Shown here: piece after piece, positions 44,279-53,126 of the stretch
Layout of the letters: every line of letters begins with the position of its first letter
Position numbering within the stretch: position 1 is the stretch's first letter
Assembly (NCBI RefSeq): GCF_021173675.1
Contig: NZ_JAIHON010000021.1
Location: 106,048-170,047 of the forward strand
Source of the DNA: Streptomyces lincolnensis
GTDB lineage: Bacteria > Actinomycetota > Actinomycetes > Streptomycetales > Streptomycetaceae
DNA: 64,000 nt
Reading direction: 5' to 3'
Translations under genes and position numbers: made by a program
The notes under the pieces: generated by a model
Seen by the model: the letters and a program-made list of their open reading frames with translations, nothing else
Databases searched by the model: none
Told to the model about the DNA's origin: nothing

Positions 44279-44358
44279 CCACCACGTACGACCAGGTACG
44301 GGTGGACACCGTCGTCCTCGACCCGCGCGCAGACCTCTCGCACCCGCGAGGGGTTTTT
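44279..44358 (+). promoter_or_regulatory. Attenuator of cimA
   Basis: Right after the leader stop, CCACC-A-CGTAC (44279-44289) pairs with GTACG-GGTGG (44296-44305). The terminator stem is CCTCTCGC (44334-44341) with GCGAGGGG (44346-44353), one G-T pair, followed by five T (44354-44358). This is the same design as the ilvB attenuator. The rest of the gap to 44471 shows nothing further except the cimA ribosome site region. Confidence 0.7.
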
Positions 44359-44471
44359 CGCATTTCTGGCCCATCCGTAGCCGGAGGCGAGAGCGTGAGG
44401 GACTGTGTGGGGGCGGTGGAGCCGGTCATTCCGGTACGACCGAGATCCAAATCCTCAGGAGCCTTGAGACC

Positions 44472-46076
44472 ATGACCGAAACCAGCGAGCTCGACGATCA
44501 GTTCCACGTCTTCGACACCACCCTGCGCGACGGCGCCCAGCGGGAGGGCATCAACCTCACCGTCGCGGACAAGCTGGCCATCGCACGGCACCTGGACGAC
44601 TTCGGCGTGGGCTTCATCGAGGGCGGCTGGCCCGGCGCCAACCCGCGGGACACCGAGTTCTTCGCCCGCGCGCAAGCGGAGATCGACTTCAAACACGCCC
44701 AGCTGGTCGCCTTCGGCGCCACCCGCCGGGCCGGCGCCAAGGCCTCCGAGGACCCGCAGGTCAAGGCGCTCCTGGACTCCGGCGCCCCGGTGATCACCCT
44801 GGTCGCCAAGTCCCACGACCGGCACGTGGAACTCGCGCTGCGCACCACACTCGACGAGAACCTGGAGATGGTCCGCGACACCGTCTCCCACCTGACCGCA
44901 CAGGGCCGCCGCGTCTTCGTCGACTGCGAGCACTTCTTCGACGGCTACCGCGCCAACCCCGAGTACGCCAAGGCCGTCGTACGGACCGCCGCCGAGGCCG
45001 GCGCCTCCGTCGTCATCCTCTGCGACACCAACGGTGGCATGCTCCCCGCCCAGGTCCAGGCGGTCGTCGCCACCGTCCTCGCCGACACCGGCGCCCGGCT
45101 CGGCATCCACGCCCAGGACGACACCGGCTGCGCGGTGGCCAACACCCTGGCCGCCGTGGACGCGGGCGCCACCCACGTCCAGTGCACGGCCAACGGCTAC
45201 GGCGAGCGGGTCGGCAACGCCAACCTCTTCCCGGTGGTCGCGGCCCTGGAGCTGAAGTACGGCAAGAAGGTCCTGCCCGACGGCAGGCTGCGCGAGATGA
45301 CCCGCATCTCCCACGCCATCGCCGAGGTCGTCAACCTCACCCCGTCCACGCACCAGCCGTACGTGGGCGTCTCGGCCTTCGCCCACAAGGCCGGCCTGCA
45401 CGCCTCGGCCATCAAGGTCGACCCGGACCTGTACCAGCACATCGACCCCGAGCAGGTCGGCAACACCATGCGGATGCTGGTGTCCGACATGGCGGGCCGG
45501 GCCTCCGTCGAGCTCAAGGGCAAGGAACTCGGCATCGACCTGGGCGGCGACCGCGAACTGGTCGGCCGGGTGGTCGAACGGGTCAAGGAGCGCGAACTCA
45601 AGGGCTACACCTACGAGGCCGCCGACGCGAGCTTCGAGCTGCTGCTGAGGTCGGAGGTCGAGGGCCGCCCCCTGAAGTACTTCCAGGTCGAGTCCTGGCG
45701 GGCGATCGTCGAGGACCGCCCCGACGGCACCCACGCCAACGAGGCCACGGTCAAGCTCTTCGCCAAGGGCGAGCGCATCGTCGCCACGGCGGAGGGCAAC
45801 GGCCCGGTCAACGCGCTGGACCGGGCGCTGCGGGTGGCCCTGGAGAAGATCTACCCCCAGCTCGCCAAGCTCGACCTCGTCGACTACAAGGTCCGCATCC
45901 TGGAGGGCGTCCACGGCACCCAGTCCACCACCCGCGTCCTGATCTCCACCTCGGACGGGGCGGGGGAGTGGTCGACCGTGGGCGTCGCCGAGAACGTCAT
46001 CGCGGCCTCCTGGCAGGCCCTGGAGGACGCCTACGCGTACGGGCTGCTGCGCGCCGGGGTGGCACCGGCGGAGTAG
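44472..46076 (+). CDS. cimA: Citramalate synthase
   Basis: A 534-aa enzyme of the isopropylmalate/citramalate synthase family: acetyl-CoA plus pyruvate gives (R)-citramalate, the threonine-independent route to isoleucine. Motifs: FDTTLRDGAQREGINLTVADKL, the HxH metal site region IHAQDDTGCAVANTL, ANGYGERVGNANL, and the C-terminal LeuA-type regulatory domain with VEDRPDGTHANEA and STTRVLISTSD. The length and the early DGAQREG motif favour CimA over LeuA, which is usually longer (about 570 aa) and has a different N-terminus. It is monocistronic behind the attenuator at 44279-44358. Confidence 0.9.
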   Translation: MTETSELDDQFHVFDTTLRDGAQREGINLTVADKLAIARHLDDFGVGFIEGGWPGANPRDTEFFARAQAEIDFKHAQLVAFGATRRAGAKASEDPQVKALLDSGAPVITLVAKSHDRHVELALRTTLDENLEMVRDTVSHLTAQGRRVFVDCEHFFDGYRANPEYAKAVVRTAAEAGASVVILCDTNGGMLPAQVQAVVATVLADTGARLGIHAQDDTGCAVANTLAAVDAGATHVQCTANGYGERVGNANLFPVVAALELKYGKKVLPDGRLREMTRISHAIAEVVNLTPSTHQPYVGVSAFAHKAGLHASAIKVDPDLYQHIDPEQVGNTMRMLVSDMAGRASVELKGKELGIDLGGDRELVGRVVERVKERELKGYTYEAADASFELLLRSEVEGRPLKYFQVESWRAIVEDRPDGTHANEATVKLFAKGERIVATAEGNGPVNALDRALRVALEKIYPQLAKLDLVDYKVRILEGVHGTQSTTRVLISTSDGAGEWSTVGVAENVIAASWQALEDAYAYGLLRAGVAPAE

Positions 46077-46107
46077 GGAGCGGGGCGCAGGCGCGCCGGG
46101 CGGGCCG

Positions 46108-46144
46108 GCGGCCCCGCGGTCACAGAGCCGTGTCGCGGGGCCGC
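46108..46144. terminator. Hairpin between convergent cimA and SLATT genes
   Basis: GCGGCCCCGCG (46108-46118) pairs with CGCGGGGCCGC (46134-46144) around a 15-base loop that contains the SLATT stop codon. It can act in both directions. Confidence 0.6.
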
Positions 46145-46803
46145 TGGGTCTGCTCGCCGACCCGGTCACGGCCGGACAGCCGGTCCATGCGGAACAGACC
46201 CGCGGGCGCCGGTCGCTGACCGGCCCCGCCGGCCGTGGAACGGGTCAACTCCTCGACCCCCTCCGCCAGATAGCCGACCCAGGCCGCGCTCTCCTCCTCC
46301 ATCACGCGCTGGGTGTCCCGCCGGAGCCGCTCGATCACCGCGAGCAGGGCCGTCTGCTCCTTGTCGCTGGGCGCGTCGGTGGCCCGCAGATACAGCTGCG
46401 CCCAGTCGGACTGGGCCCTCTTCAGGACCTGCTGAAGGGCCAGTTCGGTACGGATGTACCGGGTCCAGGACGCGGAGAAGCCGAAGATCCGGTCGAACAG
46501 GACACAGCCCGCGCCGGCGGCCAGGAAGACGAAGCCCCACTCCGGCCGCACGGCCGCCGGGGCGGCCGAGTGCACCAGCGGTGTGAGCGTGCCCACGATC
46601 CCGAGCAGGGCGGCGAGGGCGCGCAGTGAGCGCGACCAGCGGGAGGGCGCCCGGCGCCGCTCCAGATACCAGCCGATCGCCGTGGTCACCTCGGCCTCGG
46701 CGTGCCGGAACAGCTCCCACAGCAGGTCCGCCCGGCTCCGCGAGCGGTCCAGCTCGGTGAGTTCGGACACCACCATGTCCGCGGGTCTGCGCCTGATGAC
46801 CAT
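46120..46803 (-). CDS. SLATT-domain two-helix membrane protein
   Basis: About 227 aa. After a short N-terminus, LFRHAEAEVTTAIGWYLERRR starts the SLATT fold, followed by two adjacent hydrophobic segments (ALAALLGIVGTLTPLVH and WGFVFLAAGAGCVLFDRIF) and a long coiled helix (LALQQVLKRAQSDWAQLYLRA). SLATT domains are predicted pore-forming effectors tied to nucleotide-signal defence systems, but Streptomyces also has chromosomal stand-alone copies with no known role. No nucleotidyltransferase or SLOG partner lies beside it. ATG 46803 is chosen because GGCAGGGGC precedes it. Confidence 0.75.
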   Translation of the reverse strand: MVIRRRPADMVVSELTELDRSRSRADLLWELFRHAEAEVTTAIGWYLERRRAPSRWSRSLRALAALLGIVGTLTPLVHSAAPAAVRPEWGFVFLAAGAGCVLFDRIFGFSASWTRYIRTELALQQVLKRAQSDWAQLYLRATDAPSDKEQTALLAVIERLRRDTQRVMEEESAAWVGYLAEGVEELTRSTAGGAGQRPAPAGLFRMDRLSGRDRVGEQTQRPRDTAL

Positions 46804-47015
46804 GCCGCCCCTGCCCTTCCGCCGTCGCCGGCCGACCGTGCGACCCACGGCGGCAACAACGCATCGTATGGGGCGCGGGGGCACTTGTTTCCCGGATGCC
46901 CAAATCCCACTGGCGCGCAAGTCGTTGGTCTTGACGGTGTCGAGGGACACCAGTTCAGTTCACTCACGCCGTGCTCCAAGCCACACGTGGACCATGAGAG
47001 CCGAAGGGACGTTCC

Positions 47016-50000
47016 ATGCGAAGAACCGCCCTGCTAGCCTCCGCCACCCTGCTCGCCGCACTGATCCCGCTGACCACCGCACAGGCGGCCCCCGACGACC
47101 CCGCCCCCACCCCCGTCGACCGCTTCGAGGGGGAGGTCCCCTTCGCGTCGCCGCCCGCCGAGGGCATCTTCACCTGGGGCGGCGACACCGACGACCCGCC
47201 GCGACTGGAACTCACCCCGCGGACCGACGCCCCCGAGGGCGCGCACGTGCTCTCCGGCACCTACGACATCAGCGGCTACGGCGGTTTCACGCACGACTTC
47301 GCCTTCGCCGAGCCCGCCCACGACTGGTCCGCCCGCAAGGGGATCCGCTTCTGGTGGGAGGGACAGGACAACGGCCAGAAGATCGCCTTCGAGCTCAAGG
47401 ACGGCGGCGCGAACGGCGAGGCGTCCGAGCTGTGGACGACGTCGTTCACCGACGACTTCAGCGGCTGGAAGCAGATCGAGATCCCCTTCACCGACTTCGC
47501 GTACCGCACCGACTACCAGCCCGTCGGAGGCATCGACCACATCCTCGGACTGACCGAGATGTGGGGGTACGCCGTCACCCTGCCCACCGGCGTCAAGGGC
47601 CGGTTCGCCATGGACGGGGTGGAGCTGTACGGCAGGGCCGACCAGTCCCTGCGGGCGAACGTCCTGACCGACGCCGCCGTGTACCCGGTGACGGAGGGCG
47701 GCACGGCCACCGTCGAGGTCGCTGTCGCCACCACCGGCTCCGCCCCTCTCGACGAGCCGGTGACCGTCGCCTACGAGACGGCCGCGACCGGCACCGCGGA
47801 ACCCGGCAAGGACTACACACCCGTCTCCGGCACCCTCACCTTCCCCGCGGGCACCGCCTCGGGCGCCACGCGGTCCGTCCGGGTCCCGACCCTGAAGGAC
47901 AGGGGCGCCGAGGCCGCCGAGACCGTCCCGTTGAAGCTCACCGTCACCGGCGCCAAGCCCCCGGCCGAGAGCCCGCAGATCGTCGTGGACGCGCACGGCC
48001 TGCCGTATCTCGACCCGCGGCTGCCGGTGAAGAAGCGCGTCGCCGACCTCCTGGCCCGGATGACCCCGACCGAGAAGGCCGGCCAGATGACGCAGGCCGA
48101 GCGTGCCGCCGTCGGCGCCGCTCCCGGCGACATCGCCGCGTACGACCTCGGCTCGCTGCTGTCCGGCGGCGGCTCCACGCCCACGCCCAACACCCCCGAG
48201 GCCTGGGCGCGGATGATCGACGGCTTCCAGCTCCGGGCGCGGGCCACCCGGTTCCAGATCCCGCTGATCTACGGCGTCGACGCGGTGCACGGCCACAACA
48301 ACCTGGTCGGCGCGACGATCATGCCGCACAACATCGGACTCGGAGCCTCCCGCGACCCCCGCCTCGCGCAGCGGACCGCCTCGGTGACCGCCGCCGAGGT
48401 CCGCGCGACCGGCGTCCCGTGGGACTTCGCCCCCTGCCTCTGCGTCACCCGCGACGACCGCTGGGGCCGCGCCTACGAGTCCTTCGGCGAGGACCCGGCC
48501 CTCGTCGACGCCATGGCCACCGTCGTCCAGGGCTTCCAGGGCGCCCGCGACGGGCGGGACCTGAAGGACGACGACAAGGTCCTCGCCACCGCCAAGCACT
48601 TCGTCGGCGACGGCGGCACCGAGTACGGCTCCTCCACCACGGACGGGTACACCATCGACCAGGGCGTCACCAAGGTCACCCGGCAGGAGCTGGAGGCCGT
48701 CCACCTCGCGCCGTACCGAACAGCCGTGGACCGCGGTGTCGGTACGGTCATGCCCTCGTTCTCCTCGCTCGACATCGTCGGCGACGGACGGGGTCCGGTG
48801 AAGATGCACGCCCGCGCCGACCTGCTCACCGGCGTGCTGAAGGGCCGTATGGACTTCGACGGCTTCGTGATCAGCGACTGGGCGGCCATCGACCAACTGC
48901 CCGGCGACTACGCCTCCGACGTCCGTACGTCGGTCAACGCCGGACTCGACATGATCATGGTCCCGAACGCCTACCGGGACTTCCACACCACCCTCGTCGC
49001 CGAGGTCCGCGCGGGCCGCGTCGACGAGCGGCGCATCGACGACGCCGTCTCCCGCATCCTCACGCAGAAGTTCCGGCTCGGGCTCTTCGAGAAGCCGTAC
49101 GCCGACACCAGCGGCGCGGACCGGATCGGCTCGGCGGCGCACCGGGCCGTGGCCCGCGAGGCGGCCGCCGAGTCGCAGGTACTGCTGAAGAACGCGGGCG
49201 GTGTCCTGCCGCTCCGCAAGGACCAGAAGGTGTACGTCGCCGGATCCAACGCCGACGACATCGGCAACCAGTCCGGCGGCTGGACCGTCACCTGGCAGGG
49301 GTCCTCGGGTGACATCACCCCGGGCACGACGATCCTGGAGGCGATGCGGGCCGACTCCGGGCGGCTGACGTACTCCAAGGACGCCTCGGCCCCGACCACC
49401 GGCCACGACGTCGGTGTGGTCGTCGTCGGGGAGACCCCGTACGCCGAGGGCCAGGGCGACGTGGGCAACGGCCACGACCTGGAGTTCTCCGCCGCCGACA
49501 AGGCCGCGGTCGACACGGTGTGCGCGGCCATGAAGTGCGCGGTGCTGATCGTCTCCGGGCGCCCCCAGCTGCTCGGCGACCGGCTCGGTGACATCGACGC
49601 GCTGGTCGCCTCCTGGCTCCCGGGCACGGAGGGCGACGGCGTGGCCGACGTCCTGTACGGCAGGCGCCCCTTCACGGGGCAGCTCCCGGTGACCTGGCCG
49701 AGGTCCGAGGCCCAGCTGCCGATCAACGTCGGCGACACGGCCTACGACCCGCAGTATCCCTACGGCTGGGGCCTGACGACCCTCACCAGGATCCCCGACG
49801 GCGGTGAGGCGACCCTCAGGGCGCTCGCCGTGGCCGCACGGGCGGCCGAGCGGACCGGTGCCGAGGAGGCGGGCCGCGCGATCGTCGGCAAGGCGCGGCT
49901 GATCGTCCAGGGGAAGGCCGGCCAGGACATCACCGCCGCGTTCGCGAAACCCTTCGCCGACGCGGACCACCTGCTCCTGACCGGACGGTACGCAGAGGCG

Positions 50001-50036
50001 GTGGACCGGCTGACGACGGCCTACCGGGCGGCCTGA
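47016..50036 (+). CDS. Secreted multidomain GH3 glycoside hydrolase
   Basis: A 1006-aa exported enzyme. Order: signal peptide (1-27), a jelly-roll domain like CIA30/CBM11 (about 35-205), a Calx-beta domain (about 210-320; EPGKDYTPVSGTLTFPAGTA), the GH3 catalytic domain (about 330-650) with the nucleophile Asp in FDGFVISDWAAIDQL, and the second GH3 domain (about 690-910). GH3 enzymes are usually beta-glucosidases or exo-glucanases. The last 80 residues are a helical tail rather than the usual Fn3 domain. The substrate is uncertain, probably a beta-glucan. Confidence 0.88.
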   Translation: MRRTALLASATLLAALIPLTTAQAAPDDPAPTPVDRFEGEVPFASPPAEGIFTWGGDTDDPPRLELTPRTDAPEGAHVLSGTYDISGYGGFTHDFAFAEPAHDWSARKGIRFWWEGQDNGQKIAFELKDGGANGEASELWTTSFTDDFSGWKQIEIPFTDFAYRTDYQPVGGIDHILGLTEMWGYAVTLPTGVKGRFAMDGVELYGRADQSLRANVLTDAAVYPVTEGGTATVEVAVATTGSAPLDEPVTVAYETAATGTAEPGKDYTPVSGTLTFPAGTASGATRSVRVPTLKDRGAEAAETVPLKLTVTGAKPPAESPQIVVDAHGLPYLDPRLPVKKRVADLLARMTPTEKAGQMTQAERAAVGAAPGDIAAYDLGSLLSGGGSTPTPNTPEAWARMIDGFQLRARATRFQIPLIYGVDAVHGHNNLVGATIMPHNIGLGASRDPRLAQRTASVTAAEVRATGVPWDFAPCLCVTRDDRWGRAYESFGEDPALVDAMATVVQGFQGARDGRDLKDDDKVLATAKHFVGDGGTEYGSSTTDGYTIDQGVTKVTRQELEAVHLAPYRTAVDRGVGTVMPSFSSLDIVGDGRGPVKMHARADLLTGVLKGRMDFDGFVISDWAAIDQLPGDYASDVRTSVNAGLDMIMVPNAYRDFHTTLVAEVRAGRVDERRIDDAVSRILTQKFRLGLFEKPYADTSGADRIGSAAHRAVAREAAAESQVLLKNAGGVLPLRKDQKVYVAGSNADDIGNQSGGWTVTWQGSSGDITPGTTILEAMRADSGRLTYSKDASAPTTGHDVGVVVVGETPYAEGQGDVGNGHDLEFSAADKAAVDTVCAAMKCAVLIVSGRPQLLGDRLGDIDALVASWLPGTEGDGVADVLYGRRPFTGQLPVTWPRSEAQLPINVGDTAYDPQYPYGWGLTTLTRIPDGGEATLRALAVAARAAERTGAEEAGRAIVGKARLIVQGKAGQDITAAFAKPFADADHLLLTGRYAEAVDRLTTAYRAA

Positions 50037-50100
50037 GAACCCCGCTTGCACACATGTCCGATTGTGCGTCTTTCGGATGGGTTCGCGGTATGTTCGAGGT

Positions 50101-51465
50101 ATGAAGGCCGCGCTCACGAACCGAGGCCCCCTCGCCCTGCTGCTCGCCGCGGCGCTCGCCGTCCTGGCCGCTCTGGCGGTCCTGACGGCGGGCGCCCCGC
50201 GCGCCTCGGCGGCCACGAGCGTGTCCGCCGTCGGCGAGGCCCTGCGCGAGAGTCCCGTCTACGTCGACCCGGCCGCCTCCGCCCAGCTGTCCGCGGCGGA
50301 CGCGGACGCGCTGGCCGACCGGATCAGGGGCGCGGACAAGGCCCTCTTCGTGGCCGTCCTGCCCGCCGACTTCCCGACCGAGAACCTCCTGAAGAACCTG
50401 CGCACCGCCACCGGCGTGACCGGCCTGTACGCGGTCCGGGTCGGCGACCGCTTCGACGCCGGCGCCGACTCCTCGGTCCTGCCCCGCACCGCCGTACGGA
50501 ACCTGGTCACCAGCGTCGAGGGCACGAGCAGCGCCCGGACCCAGCTGGACGACTTCACCGACCGCGCCCTGCTGAACATGGGCGGCTCGGCCCCGTCGTC
50601 CTGGAGCTCCTCCGACGACGGCGGCCGGGTCTCCGCCACCGCGCTGATCGCCGTCGGCGCGGTGCTCGTGGCCGGCGGCGGGGGCGCGTACGCCCTGGTT
50701 CGCCGCAACCGCCGGCGGCACGAGGAGGAGCAGCGGGCCGCGCTGGAGCAGCTGCGGGTGGTGGTCGACGAGGACATCACCGCGTTCGGCGAGGAACTGG
50801 ACCGACTGGACTTCCATCCGGGGGAGGCGGGCGCCGACGACGCGATGCGCGCGGACTACGAACGGGCGCTGGACACCTACGACCAGGCGAAGTCCCTGAT
50901 GGGCGCGGCCCGGAAACCGGAGGACGTGCGGGCCGTCACCCAGGCCCTGGCGGACGGCCGTTTCTCCCTCGCCCGGCTCGCCGCCCGCCGCGAGGGGCGG
51001 CCGCCGCCCGAGCGCCGGTCCCCCTGCTTCTTCGACCCCCGCCACGGTCCGTCCGTCGCCGACGCCACCTGGACCCCGCCCGGCGGCGCTCCCCGCGAGG
51101 TCCCCGTCTGCGCCGCCGACCGCACCCGCCTCGCCGACGGCCGCGACCCCGTCATCCGCGAGGTCGACACCGAGTACGGCCGCCGCCCCTACTGGGAGGC
51201 CGGCCCCGCCTACGGCCCCTGGGCCGGCGGCTACTTCGCCTCCGGCCTCCTCCCCGCCCTCCTGGTCGGCACCATGCTCGGCTCCCTCATGTCCACCCCC
51301 GCCTACGCCGCCGACTACGGCTCCGGCTACGGCGACTTCGGCACCGGCCACCAGGGCGGCGACGTCTCCGGCGCGGACTTCAACAGCGACGACTTCAGCG
51401 GGGGGTTCGGGGGCGGCGGCGATTTCGGTGGCGGCGGAGGAGACTTCGGCGGCGGCGGATTCTGA
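50101..51465 (+). CDS. Membrane protein with secretion signal and Gly-rich tail
   Basis: A 454-aa protein. It has an N-terminal signal (LALLLAAALAVLAALAVL), an extracytoplasmic domain of about 130 residues reminiscent of TPM-type modules, a helix near 178-200 (VSATALIAVGAVLVAGGGGAYALV), a charged helical cytoplasmic region, and a Gly/Asp/Phe-rich end with GGGGDFGGGG repeats. ATG 50101 follows a TATGTT box by 6 bases and may be leaderless. I cannot assign a function. Confidence 0.75.
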   Translation: MKAALTNRGPLALLLAAALAVLAALAVLTAGAPRASAATSVSAVGEALRESPVYVDPAASAQLSAADADALADRIRGADKALFVAVLPADFPTENLLKNLRTATGVTGLYAVRVGDRFDAGADSSVLPRTAVRNLVTSVEGTSSARTQLDDFTDRALLNMGGSAPSSWSSSDDGGRVSATALIAVGAVLVAGGGGAYALVRRNRRRHEEEQRAALEQLRVVVDEDITAFGEELDRLDFHPGEAGADDAMRADYERALDTYDQAKSLMGAARKPEDVRAVTQALADGRFSLARLAARREGRPPPERRSPCFFDPRHGPSVADATWTPPGGAPREVPVCAADRTRLADGRDPVIREVDTEYGRRPYWEAGPAYGPWAGGYFASGLLPALLVGTMLGSLMSTPAYAADYGSGYGDFGTGHQGGDVSGADFNSDDFSGGFGGGGDFGGGGGDFGGGGF

Positions 51466-51549
51466 CCCCGAGGCGTCTCCGGCCCGCCCCGGCCCTGGCC
51501 TTCGGCCGGGCCGGTTGTTCCCACTCGCACCACCCGTGCAACTTTCGTG

Positions 51550-51811
51550 GTCGGGTGCGGGTGGCCCTGGTGGGGGCTGGGCGTCGTCGGCGGGTGCGGG
51601 TGGTTCTGGTGGGGGCACGACGCCGTCGGTGGGTGGGGGTGGCTTCGGTGGGGATGTAACGCCGTCGGCAAGTGCGGGTGGCCCGGCGGGGGTGCGGCGC
51701 CGTTGGCGGGTGCGGGTGGCCTCGGCGGGGTGTAACGCCGTTGGCGGGTGCGGGTGGCTCCGGTGGGGATGCAGCGCCGTCGGCGAGGTGCGGGTGTGGG
51801 TGCCGGCGCGG
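51550..51811. repeat. 39-bp tandem repeat (minisatellite)
   Basis: Five complete units run 51583-51621, 51622-51660, 51661-51698, 51699-51736 and 51737-51775, of 39, 39, 38, 38 and 39 bases, with degenerate partial units at each end. The core reads GCCGTYGGCGGGTGCGGGTGG and then a GGYGGGG segment. Two units are one base shorter, which would break any reading frame. Confidence 0.75.
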
Positions 51812-51880
51812 AAGCCGAGCACGCGGGTGCGGGTGCGGGTGCGGGCGAGGCTGGCTTCCTCGTCACCGGCCCGGGCGTTT

Positions 51881-51900
51881 TCAGCCCGTCCGGCGTTTGA
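51881..51900. repeat. 20-bp element shared with the serA/MFS terminator
   Basis: TCAGCCCGTCCGGCGTTTGA here is the exact reverse complement of 19826-19845. This looks like the REP-like sequence found dispersed in Streptomyces. Confidence 0.7.
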
Positions 51901-52083
51901 GGACGAGGCCCCTTCAGGGTCGATACGGGGGTCCAGGGGGCGGAGCCCCCTGGGGGCGGCAGCCCTGGGGATGGGACGGGTAGGGGCGGCGGGGGCGAGA
52001 AACATCCCGCCCGGACAGCCCCACGGACCCGGCGCGAAACACCCGCCGAGCCCGTGGGACGCCGTACGAGAGAAGGGACCGCG

Positions 52084-52869
52084 TCAGAGAGTCGCCGCCC
52101 CCGCCGCGATCGCCGTGGCGAACGTGGACACCTCGGTGTACACGCCGGGCGCGTCCGCACGCGCACACCCGTCACCCCAACTGACTATCCCGACCTGGAT
52201 CCACGCACCGGCGTTGTCCTTGCGGAACATGGGCCCACCGGAGTCCCCCTGGCACGTGTCGACCCCACCCGCGTCGAACCCGGCACAGATCTCCTCACCC
52301 GCGACGAGCCCGTTGTACAGCCCGCCGTACGCCTTGCAGGTGGCGTCACTGATGAACGGCACCGTGGCCTTGAGGAGATACCGCTGCTGAGCACCGCCCT
52401 CGCGCGCCGCCCCCCACCCGGCGACGGTGAAGTCCCCGGTGTTGTACTGCGTGTTGGTGGCGATCTTCAGGGTCGGCAGATTGATGGGCTGCGCGAGCTT
52501 GATGAGCGCCCAGTCCTTGCCGGTGCCGTTGTACCCGGGCGCCCGGTACACGTACGTGGACCTGACCTGCACCCGCCCGGTGCTGGACTGGAGGTCCACG
52601 ACCCCGGCGGTCGCGGTGATGCTGGTGTTGGGCCCGGTCGCACCCACACAGTGCGCCGCCGTGAGCACGATCTGCTGCGTGTAGAGCGCGCCGCCACAGC
52701 CCATGGAGAGCCGGACCATGAACGGGAACTCACCCTGCGCGGCGCGGGTTCCGCCGACGACGGGCGCGGGAGCCGCCTGGGCGGCCGAGACGGGCTGAAG
52801 ACTGGCGACCGCGAGGGCGACGGCGCCGACGGCCGCGCATCTCTTGAGGGCCGTGAGAAGTCTCTTCAA
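52084..52869 (-). CDS. sprT: Secreted trypsin-like serine protease
   Basis: A 261-aa S1 protease close to S. griseus trypsin, which starts VVGGTRAAQGEFPFMVRLSM, seen here at about residue 38. The triad is intact: His in VLTAAHCVG, Asp in KDWALIKLAQPI, and Ser in QGDSGGPMF. An Asp in CAGFDAGGVDTCQGDSGGP is consistent with trypsin specificity. The signal peptide and a short propeptide (AQAAPAP) precede the mature enzyme. TTG 52869 is chosen because GGAAGG lies 8 bases upstream and the signal begins there. A pair of 11-bp direct repeats lies upstream at 52910-52933. Confidence 0.9.
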   Translation of the reverse strand: MKRLLTALKRCAAVGAVALAVASLQPVSAAQAAPAPVVGGTRAAQGEFPFMVRLSMGCGGALYTQQIVLTAAHCVGATGPNTSITATAGVVDLQSSTGRVQVRSTYVYRAPGYNGTGKDWALIKLAQPINLPTLKIATNTQYNTGDFTVAGWGAAREGGAQQRYLLKATVPFISDATCKAYGGLYNGLVAGEEICAGFDAGGVDTCQGDSGGPMFRKDNAGAWIQVGIVSWGDGCARADAPGVYTEVSTFATAIAAGAATL

Positions 52870-52909
52870 CGTGATGCCTTCCGTGGGGGGTTGACCGGGG
52901 GACGTGCGA

Positions 52910-52933
52910 ACGAACCACAGAGACGAACCACAG
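52910..52933 (-). repeat. 11-bp direct repeats upstream of the trypsin gene
   Basis: ACGAACCACAG at 52910-52920 and again at 52923-52933 (+ strand), period 13. They lie 41 bases before the TTG start and could be a regulator site or a duplicated part of the leader. Confidence 0.5.
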
Positions 52934-53126
52934 AACTGACGCGCACATGTCATAAGGGGCAACAAAGAAAGGCCCACCGGATGGCATGGGCAGGACAAAT
53001 TTCTGTTGCTGGATTATGAGAACCCTGTGAGCACCCGCACAAGGGGCGAGAACCGGCCAGCACAGCTCTGCCGCCGGGACCGGAGGAGGCCGAGCCACCG
53101 AAGCGCCCCGGCCTCCGTCACGCCGG

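Larger units (their letters stand above)
51466..52083. other. 618-base intergenic region: mostly repeats, no gene seen
   Basis: Between the Gly-rich protein and the trypsin gene there is no convincing gene. The stretch holds a degenerate 39-bp tandem repeat (51550-51811), a GCGGGT-rich hexamer run (about 51822-51846), a 20-bp dispersed repeat (51881-51900), a hairpin CCAGGGGGC/GCCCCCTGG (51933-51953), and unremarkable GC-rich sequence. Frames across it have repeat-like, Pro/His or Gly-rich products that I take to be spurious. Confidence 0.7.

Noticed and set aside
51550..51811. Possible CRISPR array
   Set aside because: Units are contiguous with no unique spacers, degenerate and 38-39 bases long, and no cas genes are present.
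51428..52390. A + strand frame across the repeat region and into the trypsin gene
   Set aside because: Its product is repeat-derived Gly-rich sequence, then the antisense of the trypsin gene.
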